From NCBI RefSeq assembly GCF_002407065.1, contig NZ_CP023564.1, positions 2,666,001-2,730,000 of the forward strand: 64,000 nucleotides of DNA, given 5' to 3'. The stretch comes from Brachybacterium ginsengisoli. Lineage in GTDB: Bacteria > Actinomycetota > Actinomycetes > Actinomycetales > Dermabacteraceae. Both the position numbers and the translations under genes were made by a program. A model generated the notes under the pieces. The model was not told the DNA's origin and did no database searches. It worked only from the letters and a program-made list of their open reading frames with translations. Of this stretch, positions 47,067 through 57,004 are shown in pieces (positions within the stretch are counted from its first letter, which is position 1; each line of letters opens with the position of its first letter).

Positions 47067-48857
47067 TCAGCGCACGACCTCGCGGTGGCCGGCATCCACC
47101 CGTCGGGTCCAGCCACGGGCATCGAGGTGCTCGAGCAGGGGCACGGCGACCCGACGGGTGGTGCCGAGCGCCTGTCGGGCCTGGCTGGTCGTGAACGGCT
47201 GCGGGAGCGAGGCGAGCTCCCGCATGGCGCGGGCCGGTGCGGTGGGCAGCAGGATCACCTCTCCGGGCAGCCGGAGCAGCCGTCCCTGCGCGGCGGCGGC
47301 GGCGAGCTCCCGCGGGGTCAGTCGGAGCGCGGCGAGGTCGTCCGCCTCCGGGGCCCGGAACGGGGTCCCGCGCAGCGACTCCTCCAGGGCGGCGACGCCG
47401 TGCTCGGCCGCGCCCAGGCCACGAGGACCGGACGCATCCACCACTCGGCCGTCGGCGGTGTCGAGTCCGGCGGCCGCCACCACCGCGCCGAGGAGGCCCG
47501 TGTCCGGCAGGGAGAGAGCATCCGTGGCGGCCTTGCGCGGCACGCCGGCGGAGAGCGGATGCGCGGCACGGTCCTCGCGCACCAGCTCCAGGAGCCGCTC
47601 CGTCCAGCGCTCCATCGTCCCGGAGTCGACGAGCCAGTCCCCATGACGCCGGACCTGCTCCGGCAGCCGATGCGAAAGCGGTACTCCGTTCCTGGCCAGC
47701 TCGTGCTCCCGCACCGCACCGCGACGGCTCACCTCGAGCGCGGGATCGCCGCCCTCGGGAAGCGATTCGAGGACCGCACGACGCCGGGCGCCGTCACCGC
47801 GCCGGTCCAGCACCGGCGGATCCACGTCGAGCACCTGCACCCCGTTCCGCACGGCATGGCCGCCTCCCCGCAGCACCAGCCGATCCCCGACGGCGAGCGG
47901 CAGCGGGCGCTCGAGCGTGAGGCGGGCGTGGTCCGATCCGAACGGCCGAACCCTCGCGGGCACCACCGCCGTCCCGACGTGCACCATGAGCTCGGCGGGA
48001 GCCCCTGCGAGCGCCTCGCCCTCCCGACGTCGCACGTCCACGACGTCCGCGAGGGTCCAGGCATCGGGCGTGAGCAGAGCATCGCCGCGACCGATCTCCT
48101 CGGTGCTCACCCCGCGCAGGTTCACCGCGGCGCGACTGACCGGTCCGAGCTGTTCGAGCGGCCCCCCGCGGCTCTGCAGCCCGCGCACCACGACCTCGCC
48201 CCCACGCTCCGCCCCGCACAGCGCGAGGCGGTCCTCGCGGCGCAGCACGCCCCCGCTGAGCGTGCCGGTGACGACGGTCCCGGCTCCGGAGATCGTGAAG
48301 GAGCGGTCCACCCACAGCCGCACGCGCTCCTCCGGGTCGGGACGGCGCGCCGCGGCGACCACGGAGCCGATCACGGTGCGCAGCTCGTCCAGCCCCTGTC
48401 CGGTCCTCGCGGAGACGGCCACGGCGGGGGCCGCGGCGAGGCCCGTCCCGGCAAGCTCGGATCGTGCCTGGGCGAGCGTGACGTCGACCCGTCCCGGGGC
48501 GAGATCCGCCCGGGTGACGACGATCAGGCCCTGGTCGATGCCCAGCGCCGCGATGGCGTCGCGATGGTCCGAGGACTGCGCCTGCCAGCCCTCGTCGGCC
48601 GCGACGACGAAGCAGACGATCGGCGCGGGGCCCAGCCCGGCGAGCATGTTGCCGAGGAACCGCTCATGGCCCGGGACGTCCACGAAGGAGACCTCCGCCC
48701 CCGAGGGCAGCTCGGTCCAGGCGAAGCCGAGGTCGATGGTCAGCCCGCGCCGTCGCTCCTCCGCCCACCGGTCCGGCTCGATCCCGGTGAGGGCCCTGAC
48801 CAGCGTGGACTTGCCATGGTCGACGTGACCGGCGGTCGCGATGACATGGCTCGTCAC
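47067..48857 (-). CDS. selB: Selenocysteine-specific elongation factor SelB
   Basis: GTPase that brings Sec-tRNA to UGA codons marked by a SECIS hairpin. The GTG at 48857 overlaps the selA stop (GTGA) and gives 596 residues starting TSHVIATAGHVDHGKSTLV. G-domain motifs: GHVDHGKS, RRGLTIDLGF, DVPGHERFLG, VVTRADLA. Beta-barrel domains II/III (SFTISGAGTVVTGTLSGG) and four C-terminal winged-helix domains that bind SECIS RNA follow. It is part of the minus-strand tRNA-Sec-selA-selB unit. Confidence 0.95.
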   Translation of the reverse strand: MTSHVIATAGHVDHGKSTLVRALTGIEPDRWAEERRRGLTIDLGFAWTELPSGAEVSFVDVPGHERFLGNMLAGLGPAPIVCFVVAADEGWQAQSSDHRDAIAALGIDQGLIVVTRADLAPGRVDVTLAQARSELAGTGLAAAPAVAVSARTGQGLDELRTVIGSVVAAARRPDPEERVRLWVDRSFTISGAGTVVTGTLSGGVLRREDRLALCGAERGGEVVVRGLQSRGGPLEQLGPVSRAAVNLRGVSTEEIGRGDALLTPDAWTLADVVDVRRREGEALAGAPAELMVHVGTAVVPARVRPFGSDHARLTLERPLPLAVGDRLVLRGGGHAVRNGVQVLDVDPPVLDRRGDGARRRAVLESLPEGGDPALEVSRRGAVREHELARNGVPLSHRLPEQVRRHGDWLVDSGTMERWTERLLELVREDRAAHPLSAGVPRKAATDALSLPDTGLLGAVVAAAGLDTADGRVVDASGPRGLGAAEHGVAALEESLRGTPFRAPEADDLAALRLTPRELAAAAAQGRLLRLPGEVILLPTAPARAMRELASLPQPFTTSQARQALGTTRRVAVPLLEHLDARGWTRRVDAGHREVVR

Positions 48858-50194
48858 CCGCGCCCCCTGGCCGCAGCCCGGGCCGCGAGCACGGCCTCGA
48901 CCACGCGCCCGTCCTCCTCGACGGGCACGCAGCGCAGGTCGAGCAGGCACCGCCCGCCCTGCACGGTGGTCACCACGGCCGGATCCCCGGTGCGCAGCGG
49001 GGCGGCGAGCTCGACCTCGAGGGAGATCGCCCAGCCGGGCAGCGGGACCTCGGCCCCTCCCCCGCCGCCGACGCGGCCGTCGTGCGGGACCAGCCGTCCT
49101 TCGATCCTGTCGGCCAGCAGCGCAGTGCGCTCGCACAGACGGGCCGGGTCCGTGCGCAGCGCGTCGAGCACCGGCGGCACCGGGCCCTCCAGCGTCGCCT
49201 CGAGCGCGGCGAGCGCGAGCTTGTCGGCGCGCACCGCCCGGGCCATCGGGTGGCGGGCGAGCCGGGCGATGACCTCGGCCCTGCCCAGCACGATCCCCGC
49301 CTGGGGCCCGCCGAGGAGCTTGTCGCCGCTGATGATGACCAGGTCCGCCCCGTCGCGCAGGGCGGTGGCGACGTCAGGCTCCTCCGGCAGCAGGGGCTCG
49401 GGTGCCAGCAGGCCGCTGCCCAGGTCGGCGACCAGCGGGATGTCGGCGTCGCGGCAGGGTCCGGCGAGCTCGCTGATCGGCGCCGCGCTCGTGAAGCCGG
49501 TGATGCGGTAGTTGCTGGTGTGCAGGCGCAGCACGCAGCCGGTGCCGGGGTGCAGGGCGTCCGTGTAGTCGGCGAGGTGGGTGCGGTTGGTGGTGCCGAC
49601 CTCCCGCAGCCGCGCGCCGGTGGAGGTGATGAGGTCGGGCAGGCGGAAGCCGGCTCCGATCTCGATCATCTCGCCGCGGCTGAGCACCACCTCGCCGGTG
49701 CCGGCGAGCGCTGTCGTGGCCAGCAGCAGGGCCGCGGCGCCGTTGTTAACCACCAGCGCGTCCTCCGCCTCCGGGCAGGCGGCCAGGATCGCGGCCCGGG
49801 CGCCGGCGCCGCGCCGGGAGCGGGCACCGGTGGCGAGGTCGAACTCGACGTCGGTGTAGCCGGCGGCGGCGTCCAGCGCGGCGCGCGCCGCCGCGGACAG
49901 CGGCGCCCGTCCGAGGTTCGTGTGGACGATGACGCCGGTCGCGTTGAGGACCGGGCGCAGTGAGGCCGACGGGCGGTCCCCGAGGGCGGCGAGGACCTCG
50001 CCCTCGACCAGTTCAGGGGTGATCTCCCCGCTGCGGGCACGGGCCTGCGCCGCGTGCACGATGCCGACCACCACGCGCTGGCTCATCGTCGCCGCGGCCG
50101 CGGCGATCCCGGGGTGTGCCAGCAGGTGATCGGTGCGCGGGATCCGACGGCGCGGGTCGGTGCCCTCTCCGCCGGGCTGCGGGCGCTCGGTCAC
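48854..50194 (-). CDS. selA: L-seryl-tRNA(Sec) selenium transferase
   Basis: PLP enzyme converting Ser-tRNA-Sec to Sec-tRNA-Sec with selenophosphate. 446 residues; N-terminal tRNA-binding region (RRRIPRTDHLLAHPGIAA), NATGVIVHTNLGRAPLS, VNNGAAALLLATTAL and the PLP-lysine in VIISGDKLLGGPQAG. It lies 69 bases after the tRNA-Sec gene and overlaps selB. Confidence 0.96.
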   Translation of the reverse strand: MTERPQPGGEGTDPRRRIPRTDHLLAHPGIAAAAATMSQRVVVGIVHAAQARARSGEITPELVEGEVLAALGDRPSASLRPVLNATGVIVHTNLGRAPLSAAARAALDAAAGYTDVEFDLATGARSRRGAGARAAILAACPEAEDALVVNNGAAALLLATTALAGTGEVVLSRGEMIEIGAGFRLPDLITSTGARLREVGTTNRTHLADYTDALHPGTGCVLRLHTSNYRITGFTSAAPISELAGPCRDADIPLVADLGSGLLAPEPLLPEEPDVATALRDGADLVIISGDKLLGGPQAGIVLGRAEVIARLARHPMARAVRADKLALAALEATLEGPVPPVLDALRTDPARLCERTALLADRIEGRLVPHDGRVGGGGGAEVPLPGWAISLEVELAAPLRTGDPAVVTTVQGGRCLLDLRCVPVEEDGRVVEAVLAARAAARGRG

Positions 50195-50263
50195 GGGACC
50201 TCCTGGGGCCGACGAGGCGACCGCGCCGCGGGGGCGACGGCGCCTGGGGCGATGATGGATTCT

Positions 50264-50358
50264 TGGCGGAGACGGACGGGAATCGAACCCGCCAGACCGA
50301 GATGCTCGGTCTCACCGGTTTTGAAGACCGGGGCGCCCACCAGGACACGTACGCCTCC
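50264..50358 (-). tRNA. selC: tRNA-Sec (UCA)
   Basis: On the minus strand a 95-base cloverleaf runs from GGAGGCGT to an encoded CCA (complement of 50264-50266). The anticodon loop CTTCAAA carries UCA, the T loop is GGTTCGATTCC, and the extra arm is long (GAGACCGAGCATCTCGGTCT). The 3' acceptor strand CCGTCTCC pairs at seven of eight positions with the 5' strand, the elongated stem expected for tRNA-Sec. It sits between selA and the divergent selD. Confidence 0.95.
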
Positions 50359-50434
50359 ATCGCCCAAGGTAGCACCGTGGATCCGGGAGCGACTGCGCTG
50401 GTCACCCACCGAGGCGACGGCCTAGGCTCGGGTC

Positions 50435-51454
50435 ATGAGCGAGAACCAGATCCGCCCCGTGGCCCAGCCCTCGATCCGTCTGACCACGATGGCGCATGGC
50501 GGTGGCTGTGCCTCGAAGATCCCGCCGGGAGAGCTCGAGGACGTGGTCTCAGCGCTCTCCGGCCAGCAGTACGAGCAGGTGATCGTGGGCCTGGAGGACG
50601 GTGACGACGCCGCCGCGGTGCGGATCGGCGGGCCCGACGGGAGCACCGCGGTGCTCTCGACCGCGGATTTCTTCACCCCGGTGGTCGACGACGCCTTCGA
50701 CTGGGGGCGCATCGCAGCCGCCAATGCGCTCTCGGACATCTACGCCATGGGCGGTGACCCGGTGGTGGCGATCAACCTGGTGGGCTGGCCCCGCGGGGTG
50801 CTCCCCTACGAGCTGCTGCAGGAGGTCCTCGCGGGCGGCCTGTCAGTCGCGCAGGCGGCGGGCGTGCCGGTGATCGGCGGGCATTCGGTCGACGATCCGG
50901 AGCCGAAGTACGGGATGGCGGTCACGGGCACCGCGGATCCGGAGCGCCTGCTGCGCAACGACGCCGCGGAGGCGGGGCTGCCGATCACCCTCACCAAGCC
51001 GCTCGGGGTGGGGCTGCTGAACAACCGGATGAAGAGCACCGGAGAGGTCTCCGCCGCGGCGATCGAGACGATGACCGCCCTGAACCGGGATGCCTCGAAG
51101 GCTGCGCTCGCCGCCGGCGCACGGGCCGCGACCGACGTGACCGGCTTCGGGCTGCTGGGGCATCTGTTCAAGATGGGGCGCGCCTCCGGGGTGGGCATGG
51201 TCGTGGACCGCTCCGCCGTCCCGCTGGTGGACGGCGCGGCCGAGGCTCTCCGGGACGGCTACGTCTCCGGAGGCACCCGGCGGAACCTCGACTGGGTGCG
51301 GGAGCACCTCCGCACCGCGGAAGGCGTGACCGAGGAGGATCTGCTGGTCCTGGCGGACGCTCAGACCTCCGGCGGCCTGCTGGTGATCGGCGAGGTCCCC
51401 GGCTACCCGATCATCGGGGAGACCGTGGAGGGGTCCGGCATCGAGGTGCGCTGA
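50435..51454 (+). CDS. selD: Selenophosphate synthetase
   Basis: Makes selenophosphate from selenide and ATP. 339 residues; catalytic Cys25 in HGGGCASKI (Cys rather than Sec), VGLEDGDDAAAV, STADFFTPVVDD, NALSDIYAMGG and GFGLLGHLFKM. Divergent from tRNA-Sec with 76 bases between. Supplies the selenium donor for selA. Confidence 0.97.
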   Translation: MSENQIRPVAQPSIRLTTMAHGGGCASKIPPGELEDVVSALSGQQYEQVIVGLEDGDDAAAVRIGGPDGSTAVLSTADFFTPVVDDAFDWGRIAAANALSDIYAMGGDPVVAINLVGWPRGVLPYELLQEVLAGGLSVAQAAGVPVIGGHSVDDPEPKYGMAVTGTADPERLLRNDAAEAGLPITLTKPLGVGLLNNRMKSTGEVSAAAIETMTALNRDASKAALAAGARAATDVTGFGLLGHLFKMGRASGVGMVVDRSAVPLVDGAAEALRDGYVSGGTRRNLDWVREHLRTAEGVTEEDLLVLADAQTSGGLLVIGEVPGYPIIGETVEGSGIEVR

Positions 51455-51494
51455 GCGCGGGCTGGGCACACCGAGCCGCCTCCCGCTGCGGCGG

Positions 51495-52610
51495 TCAGCC
51501 CGACGTGGTGATCGAGTCGTCGGTGATGCCGGCGGCGCGCCGCGCGGCGAGCCGGGCCTTCTGCGGCTCGACGACCCGACGGGGGTCCTCCACGGACTCC
51601 AGCCCGGCATAGAGCACGCCGAAGCGGGTCAGGGCGGAGGAGGCCAGCAGTGCCGCACCGCTCGCCGCCGCGACGTACCGGTTGCGGCCGCCGAACACCG
51701 CGCCGATGCCTCCGGCGACCGCGAGGCGCTCCGCCCAGGTGAGCAGCTTCCCTGCTCGACCGGTCTCGAGCGGTTCGGCCTCCAGGGGGTGCATGGAGGC
51801 CTTCATGCGGTGCATCGAGACCAGGTCCCCTGCCACCCCTGCCGCGGCGAGGATCCGCGCGGGTCGGGTCTCGGCCACCGGGGCGGTGATCAGGGCGGCG
51901 CCACCGGAGGCGAGGCTCGCGGAGGAGGCGAAGAGGTAGGCGAGGTGTCTGCGGCCGGCCTCCCAGGTGGGGACCACGGTGTTGCCCAGCAGCGCCCCGG
52001 TGTACGAGGCCAGCAGCGGGGCCAGGACCCCCTGGCCGAGCGCCGCGGGCACCTCGGCGGCGCCGAGCAGGCGGCGCAGGGCGCCCAGCGGCAGTCGCTC
52101 CCCCGTCAGGCGATCCACCTCGAGCACACCGAGCAGCCCGGAGAAGGTCGCGAAGCCGCTGAGGATCCAGGTGCCCAGGCTCATCGGCGAGGTCACCTTC
52201 ACGGTCCGCATCATGTTGAGGAAGCGCTCGGGACGGCCGAGATCCTCGATCAGCGCGATGGTTCCGACGCCGACCGCCCCGATCGCCACCAGGCGGGTGC
52301 TGCGCCGCAGGGCGGGTCGCCCCGTGCACTGCGCCCCGAGGGCGAGCAGGCCGGAGCCGCCGGCCACGCCGCCCAGGAAGAGGTAGACGGCGATCGGCTC
52401 CCGCCACGGCGGCGCCTTGACGATCGGGCGGCCGTAGTAGGAGTCGAACTCACCCGCCCGCTCGATCTCGACGTCCTCGACGAGCGCGCCCTCGCGAGAG
52501 CCGTCCCCCATGCCGATCTCGCCGAGGCCACGGCGTCGCCGGGCCCCGCCGCGGCGGCGCCGACGGGGCTGCTGCGGCGGCCGGTCGGCGTCGAACTCGC
52601 TGATGCTCAT
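51495..52610 (-). CDS. NrfD/PsrC-like membrane subunit of formate dehydrogenase
   Basis: A 371-residue protein with a basic N-terminus (PRRRRRGGARRRR) and about eight TM helices, beginning YLFLGGVAGGSGLLALGAQC. NrfD-type quinone-interacting subunit rather than a cytochrome b of the FdnI type. Its ATG at 52610 overlaps the stop of the iron-sulfur subunit (ATGA), so it is the third subunit of the complex. Confidence 0.9.
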   Translation of the reverse strand: MSISEFDADRPPQQPRRRRRGGARRRRGLGEIGMGDGSREGALVEDVEIERAGEFDSYYGRPIVKAPPWREPIAVYLFLGGVAGGSGLLALGAQCTGRPALRRSTRLVAIGAVGVGTIALIEDLGRPERFLNMMRTVKVTSPMSLGTWILSGFATFSGLLGVLEVDRLTGERLPLGALRRLLGAAEVPAALGQGVLAPLLASYTGALLGNTVVPTWEAGRRHLAYLFASSASLASGGAALITAPVAETRPARILAAAGVAGDLVSMHRMKASMHPLEAEPLETGRAGKLLTWAERLAVAGGIGAVFGGRNRYVAAASGAALLASSALTRFGVLYAGLESVEDPRRVVEPQKARLAARRAAGITDDSITTSG

Positions 52611-53608
52611 CGGCGCCCGCCCAGGAAGGAGAGCGCGGCCACGGCCACCATGCCCGCCGCGGCGAGGCCCACCCGGGCGTAGCTGCCGGGGAGGCTCGCG
52701 GTGGGGACGTGCGGGTCCGGCGGCAGGCCGTACACCTCGGGCTCGTCCAGCAGCAGGAACACCGATCCGATGCCGCCCACCCCGTCCTTGGGGTTCGCAC
52801 CGTACAGGCGGGCCTCGGTCATGCCGCGGTCGTGGAGATCCGCGACCCGTCCTCGCGCATCCTCGGCGAGCTCGGTGTGCTCCCCGAAGCGGATCGACTG
52901 CGTGGGGCAGGTCGCCGAGCAGGCGGGCTGCTCGCCGTCGGCGAGGCGGTCGTGGCACAGGGTGCACTTGCTCGCGGTGCCCATGCGGTCGATCTTCTCG
53001 TCGCGGTTCGCGTGCGGCGAGATGGTGCCGTCGTCACGGCGCTCGATGACCCCGAACGGGCAGGCGCTCACACAGGTCCCGCAGCCGTTGCAGACGTCCT
53101 GCTGGACCACCACCGAGCCGTGCTCGGAGCGGAAGATCGCCCCGGTGGGGCACACGTCCAGGCAGCCGGCGTTGGTGCAGTGCTTGCACACGTCCGAGGA
53201 CATCAGCCAGCGGAACTCAGGGGTGTCCGGCGGGGTGCGGTCCGTGCTCGAGAGATCGCCGGCGGGGGTGGCGCCGCGAGCACCTGAGGACTTCGGGCCG
53301 ATCCCGGGCATGCCCAGGCTGACCAGCTTGCGGCCCGACTCCCGGGCCTCCTCGATGCGGTCCTGCCCCTGCTCGACGAAGGCCACGTGCCGCCAGGTGT
53401 TGGCGCCGAGCGCCCCGGTGTTGTCGTAGCTCGAGCCGAGGATCTGCAGGTCGCCGTCGATCGGGTTGCGATTCCACTCCTTGCACGCCACCTCGCAGGC
53501 CTTGCAGCCGATGCAGATCGAGGTGTCGGTGAAGAAGCCCTTGCGCTCGTGGTCGTGTCCCCACCCGGCATCCGCGGCGGGACCGGCAGGCCCTGAGAGC
53601 AGGCTCAT
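52607..53608 (-). CDS. Formate dehydrogenase iron-sulfur subunit
   Basis: A 333-residue electron-transfer subunit with four [4Fe-4S] motifs: CIGCKACEVAC, CKHCTNAGCLDVC, CNGCGTCVSAC and CTLCHDRL with the later PACSATCP. A C-terminal hydrophobic helix (VGLAAAGMVAVAALSFLGG) can anchor it to the membrane, as in FdnH. It overlaps the catalytic-subunit stop and the NrfD start by 4 bases each. Confidence 0.94.
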   Translation of the reverse strand: MSLLSGPAGPAADAGWGHDHERKGFFTDTSICIGCKACEVACKEWNRNPIDGDLQILGSSYDNTGALGANTWRHVAFVEQGQDRIEEARESGRKLVSLGMPGIGPKSSGARGATPAGDLSSTDRTPPDTPEFRWLMSSDVCKHCTNAGCLDVCPTGAIFRSEHGSVVVQQDVCNGCGTCVSACPFGVIERRDDGTISPHANRDEKIDRMGTASKCTLCHDRLADGEQPACSATCPTQSIRFGEHTELAEDARGRVADLHDRGMTEARLYGANPKDGVGGIGSVFLLLDEPEVYGLPPDPHVPTASLPGSYARVGLAAAGMVAVAALSFLGGRR

Positions 53609-56600
53609 CGATTCCTCATCTCCTTGATCGAGCTCTCCCCCGAGGGTACGGCGGAGGCCTCCTCCGGACCACGGACCTCGTGCGCGATCGAGTCATCGGC
53701 AGGGCCCGCCCCGGGGGCGCCGTCCGCGCCATCCACGGCCCGATGCTCCTCCGGGGCCAGACCTGCCCGGCGCCGGAGCTCCTCCACCAGCTCGCCCCGC
53801 GCCCGACCCTGGGGCCTGCGCCCCGGGAGGATCGCGCACGAGTTGTTCTTGCTGTTCTGGATCTGCGTGTTGGCGTCGAGGTTCATGCCAATCAGGTCAT
53901 TGGCGCCGTCTCCCTGGACGATCGCCTCGCTGCCGCGGCCCCAGTGGAAGGGCAGGCCGATCTGGTGCACGGTCCGCTCCCCCACCTGCAGCGGCGTCAT
54001 CCGCTCGGTGACCAGCACCTTGGCCTCGATCGCGCTGCGCGCCGAGATGATGGTCGCCCAGCCGTAGGGCTCCAGCCCCACCTCCTCGGCCAGCTCCGGC
54101 GAGACCTCGCAGTACATCTCCGGCTGCAGCTCCGCGAGATACGGCAAGAAGCGGCTCATCCCGCCGGCGGTGTGGTGCTCGGTGATCCGGTACGTGGTGA
54201 AGATGTACGGATACACCTCGCCGCCGCGGGCCGAGGCGCCGGGCGAGCTGAGGTTGTCCTCGCTGCGGAAGGTGACCCGGGTGGGGTTGGACTGCTGCGA
54301 GTAGAGCGGGTTGGGGATCGTGGACTCCGGTGACTCGTAGTGCGTCGGCAGCGGCCCGTCCACCAGACCGGTGGGCGCGAACAGCCACCCTCGGCCGTCG
54401 GACTGCATGATGAACGCGTCGGTGCCGGAGAGCGCCGCCGCCCCGCCGCGCTCGGGGTCGCCCGGATCATCGGGACGCTTGGTCAGCGGGAAGTCGGGGA
54501 CGTCGTCGCCGGTCCAGGTCCCGGCCTCCTCGTCCCACCACACCAGCTTCTTGCGCTCGCTCCAGGGCCGTCCCTCGGGATCGGCCGAGGCACGGTTGTA
54601 GAGCACCCGGCGGTTCGCGGGCCAGGCCCAGCCCCACTCGGCCGCGATCTCGCCCTGCTCCGGGGTCGCCGGGCGGCGCCGGGCCTGGTTCACCCCGTCG
54701 GCGTAGACGCCGGCGTAGATCCAGCACCCGCCGTCGGTCGAGCCGTCGGCCCGCATCTCCGCGAAGGAGGACAGCGGGCGGCCCGCCCGCTCACCGTCGA
54801 GGTGTCGGCCGTTGATCTCGGCGAGCACCGCCTCAGCATCCGGCTCCCCGTGCTCGTTGACCGGATAATCCCAGGTCAGCTCCTGGATGGCACGGTCGCG
54901 CGGATCGGTGGAGTCCTGGAGCTTCTCGCGGATGCGACGCCCGAGCTCGTACATGAACTCCAGATCGCTGCGGGCGTCACCGGGCGGTTCGACGGCCTGG
55001 TCGCGCCACTGCACCATGCGCTGGGTCTGGGTGAAGGAGCCTGCCTTCTCCGTGTGGTTGGCCGCCGGCAGGAAGAACATCTCGGTGCCGACCTCCTCCG
55101 GGGAGAGCTCACCGGACTCCACCTCGGGTCCGTCGCGCCAGAAGGTGGCGGACTCGATCATGTAGAAGTCCCTCACCACCATCCACTTCAGCTTCGCCAT
55201 GGCCTTGCGCTGGAGCCTGCCGTTGGCGGATCCGACGGCAGGGTTCTGGCCGAACAGGAAGTAGCCGTCGACCCCGCCCTCGAGCATCCTCATGGTGGTC
55301 TGGTAGGTGCCGTGGGCGCCGGTCAGCTTGGGCAGGTGGTGGTAGCCCCAGTCGTTCTCCGCCGTGGCGTTGTCGCCCCACCAGGCCTTCAGGAGGTTGA
55401 TGGTGTAGACGTCCGCGTTCGCCCAGAAGCCCTTCTGCTCCTTGGTGCCGATGGCGCGGGTGAACGCGGCGAAGTCGTCCTGGCCCACCTTCGGCATCGG
55501 CAGGTAGCCGGGGAGGATGTGGTAGAGCGTGGGGATGTCCGTGGAGCCCTGAATGGTGGCGTGGCCGCGCAGGGCCATGATGCCGCCGCCGGGACGGCCC
55601 ATGTTGCCCATGAGCAGCTGCAGCACTCCGGCGGTGCGGATCATCTGCGCGCCGCCCTGGTGCTGGGTCCAGCCCAGGGCATAGGCGAAGACGGTGGTCC
55701 GCTCGCGGCCCGAGTTCTCGGCGATGGCCGTCGCCAGATGCTCGAAGTCCTCCGGGGAGATGCCGCAGGTGTCCTGGACCATCTGCGGGGTGTAGCGCGC
55801 GTAGTGGCGCCGCAGGATCTGGAAGACGGTGCGCGGGTGCTGCAGGGTCTCGTCCCGCTCGGGCAGCCCGCGGGCCACGTCCTCAGGATCACCGGCGTAG
55901 GCCCACCGGCTGTTGTCGTAGGTGCTGGACTCCTCGTCGAAGCCGGAGAACAGCCCGTCCAGGTCCTCCGTGTCGGCGTACTCCTCGGAGATGATCGTCG
56001 AGGCGTTCGTGAAGGCCCGGACGTACTCCGAGAAGTACAGCTCGTTCTCGAGCACATGCCGGATCACGCCGCCCAGCAGCACGATGTCCGTGCCGGTGCG
56101 GATCGGGATGTGTCGATCAGCGTTCGCCGAGGTGCGGGTGAAGCGCGGATCGACATGGATCACGCGGGCACCGCGCTTCTTCGCCTCGATCACCCATTGG
56201 AAGGCCACCGGATGGGCTTCGGCCATGTTGGAGCCCTCGATGACGATGAGGTCCGCATTGGCGAAGTCCTGCACTGGCTGCGTGGCACCGCCACGCCCGA
56301 ACGAGGCTCCCAGACCGGGAACCGTGGCGGAGTGTCAAATACGGGCCTGGTTCTCGATCTGGATCGCGCCCGCCGCCGTGAAGAACTTCTTGATCAGATA
56401 GTTCTCCTCGTTGTCGATGGTCGCGCCGCCGAGGCTGGCGATGCCCATCGTGCGCTTGAGGGGACGGCCCTGATCGTCCTCCTCCTCCCAGTACGCGCGC
56501 CTCGCCTCGATGAACCGATCCGCGATCATGTCCATCGCGACATCGAGATCGAGGTCCTCCCAGTCGGTCGCGTACGGGCGGCGGTAGCGCACCGTGGTCT

Positions 56601-56901
56601 GACGGAGATAGGAGTTGGCCAGCTGCTGGCTGGCGGCGCCCTTCGGGCAGAGACGACCGCGGGACACCGGCGAGTCAGGGTTCCCCTCGATCTGGACGAC
56701 CTTGCCGTCCTGATGGAAGACCTTCTGCCCGCAGCCGACGGCGCAGTACGGGCAGACGCTGTCCGCGACCCCGTCAGCCGTGACGGTGCGCGGGACCGTG
56801 CTGCGGGTCGCCGCCGACGTGACGGCCGTGCCCCGCCCGGTCGGATCCGCCCCACGGAGCTGCCGGAGAACCGGCCAGTCGAGGAACGTGAGACGTGACA
56901 T
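53605..56901 (-). CDS. fdhA: Formate dehydrogenase catalytic subunit, selenoprotein (UGA at 56337-56335)
   Basis: Molybdopterin enzyme oxidising formate to CO2. The frame is split by one in-frame TGA, residue 189, in ENQARI-U-HSATV, exactly the Sec position of FdhF/FdnG. Read through, it is 1098 residues. The N-terminal [4Fe-4S] ligands are C50, C53, C57 and C85; molybdopterin-binding domains follow (SNMAEAHPVAFQWV, HVDPRFTRTSA, GNMGRPGGGIMALRGHA) and the C-terminal domain contains SNPTRVTFRS. No twin-arginine signal is seen (N-terminus MSRLTFLDWPVLRQLRG). A naive annotation would report two genes or a pseudogene. Confidence 0.95.
56288..56337 (-). promoter_or_regulatory. SECIS element in fdhA
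   Basis: Immediately after the UGA, on the coding strand, GGTTCCC pairs with GGGAGCC around the loop GGTCT, the loop with the GU that SelB recognises in the E. coli fdhF element. A lower stem CCGCCACG/CGTGGCGG can extend it. The loop begins 21 bases from the U of the UGA. Confidence 0.82.
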
Positions 56902-57004
56902 GCCGGCATGCTATCAGCGCGGACCAGGGCTGACCGGCCTCCGCGCCCCTCGTGTTCCGACGTGGGGCGTGGGGGCGGAGCGGGCCCGCCCGGATCGGGA
57001 CCGG

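Noticed and set aside
53605-56334. fdhA as a frameshifted or truncated pseudogene, or two separate genes
   Set aside because: The only interruption is a UGA at the exact Sec position, with SECIS and complete Sec machinery next door.
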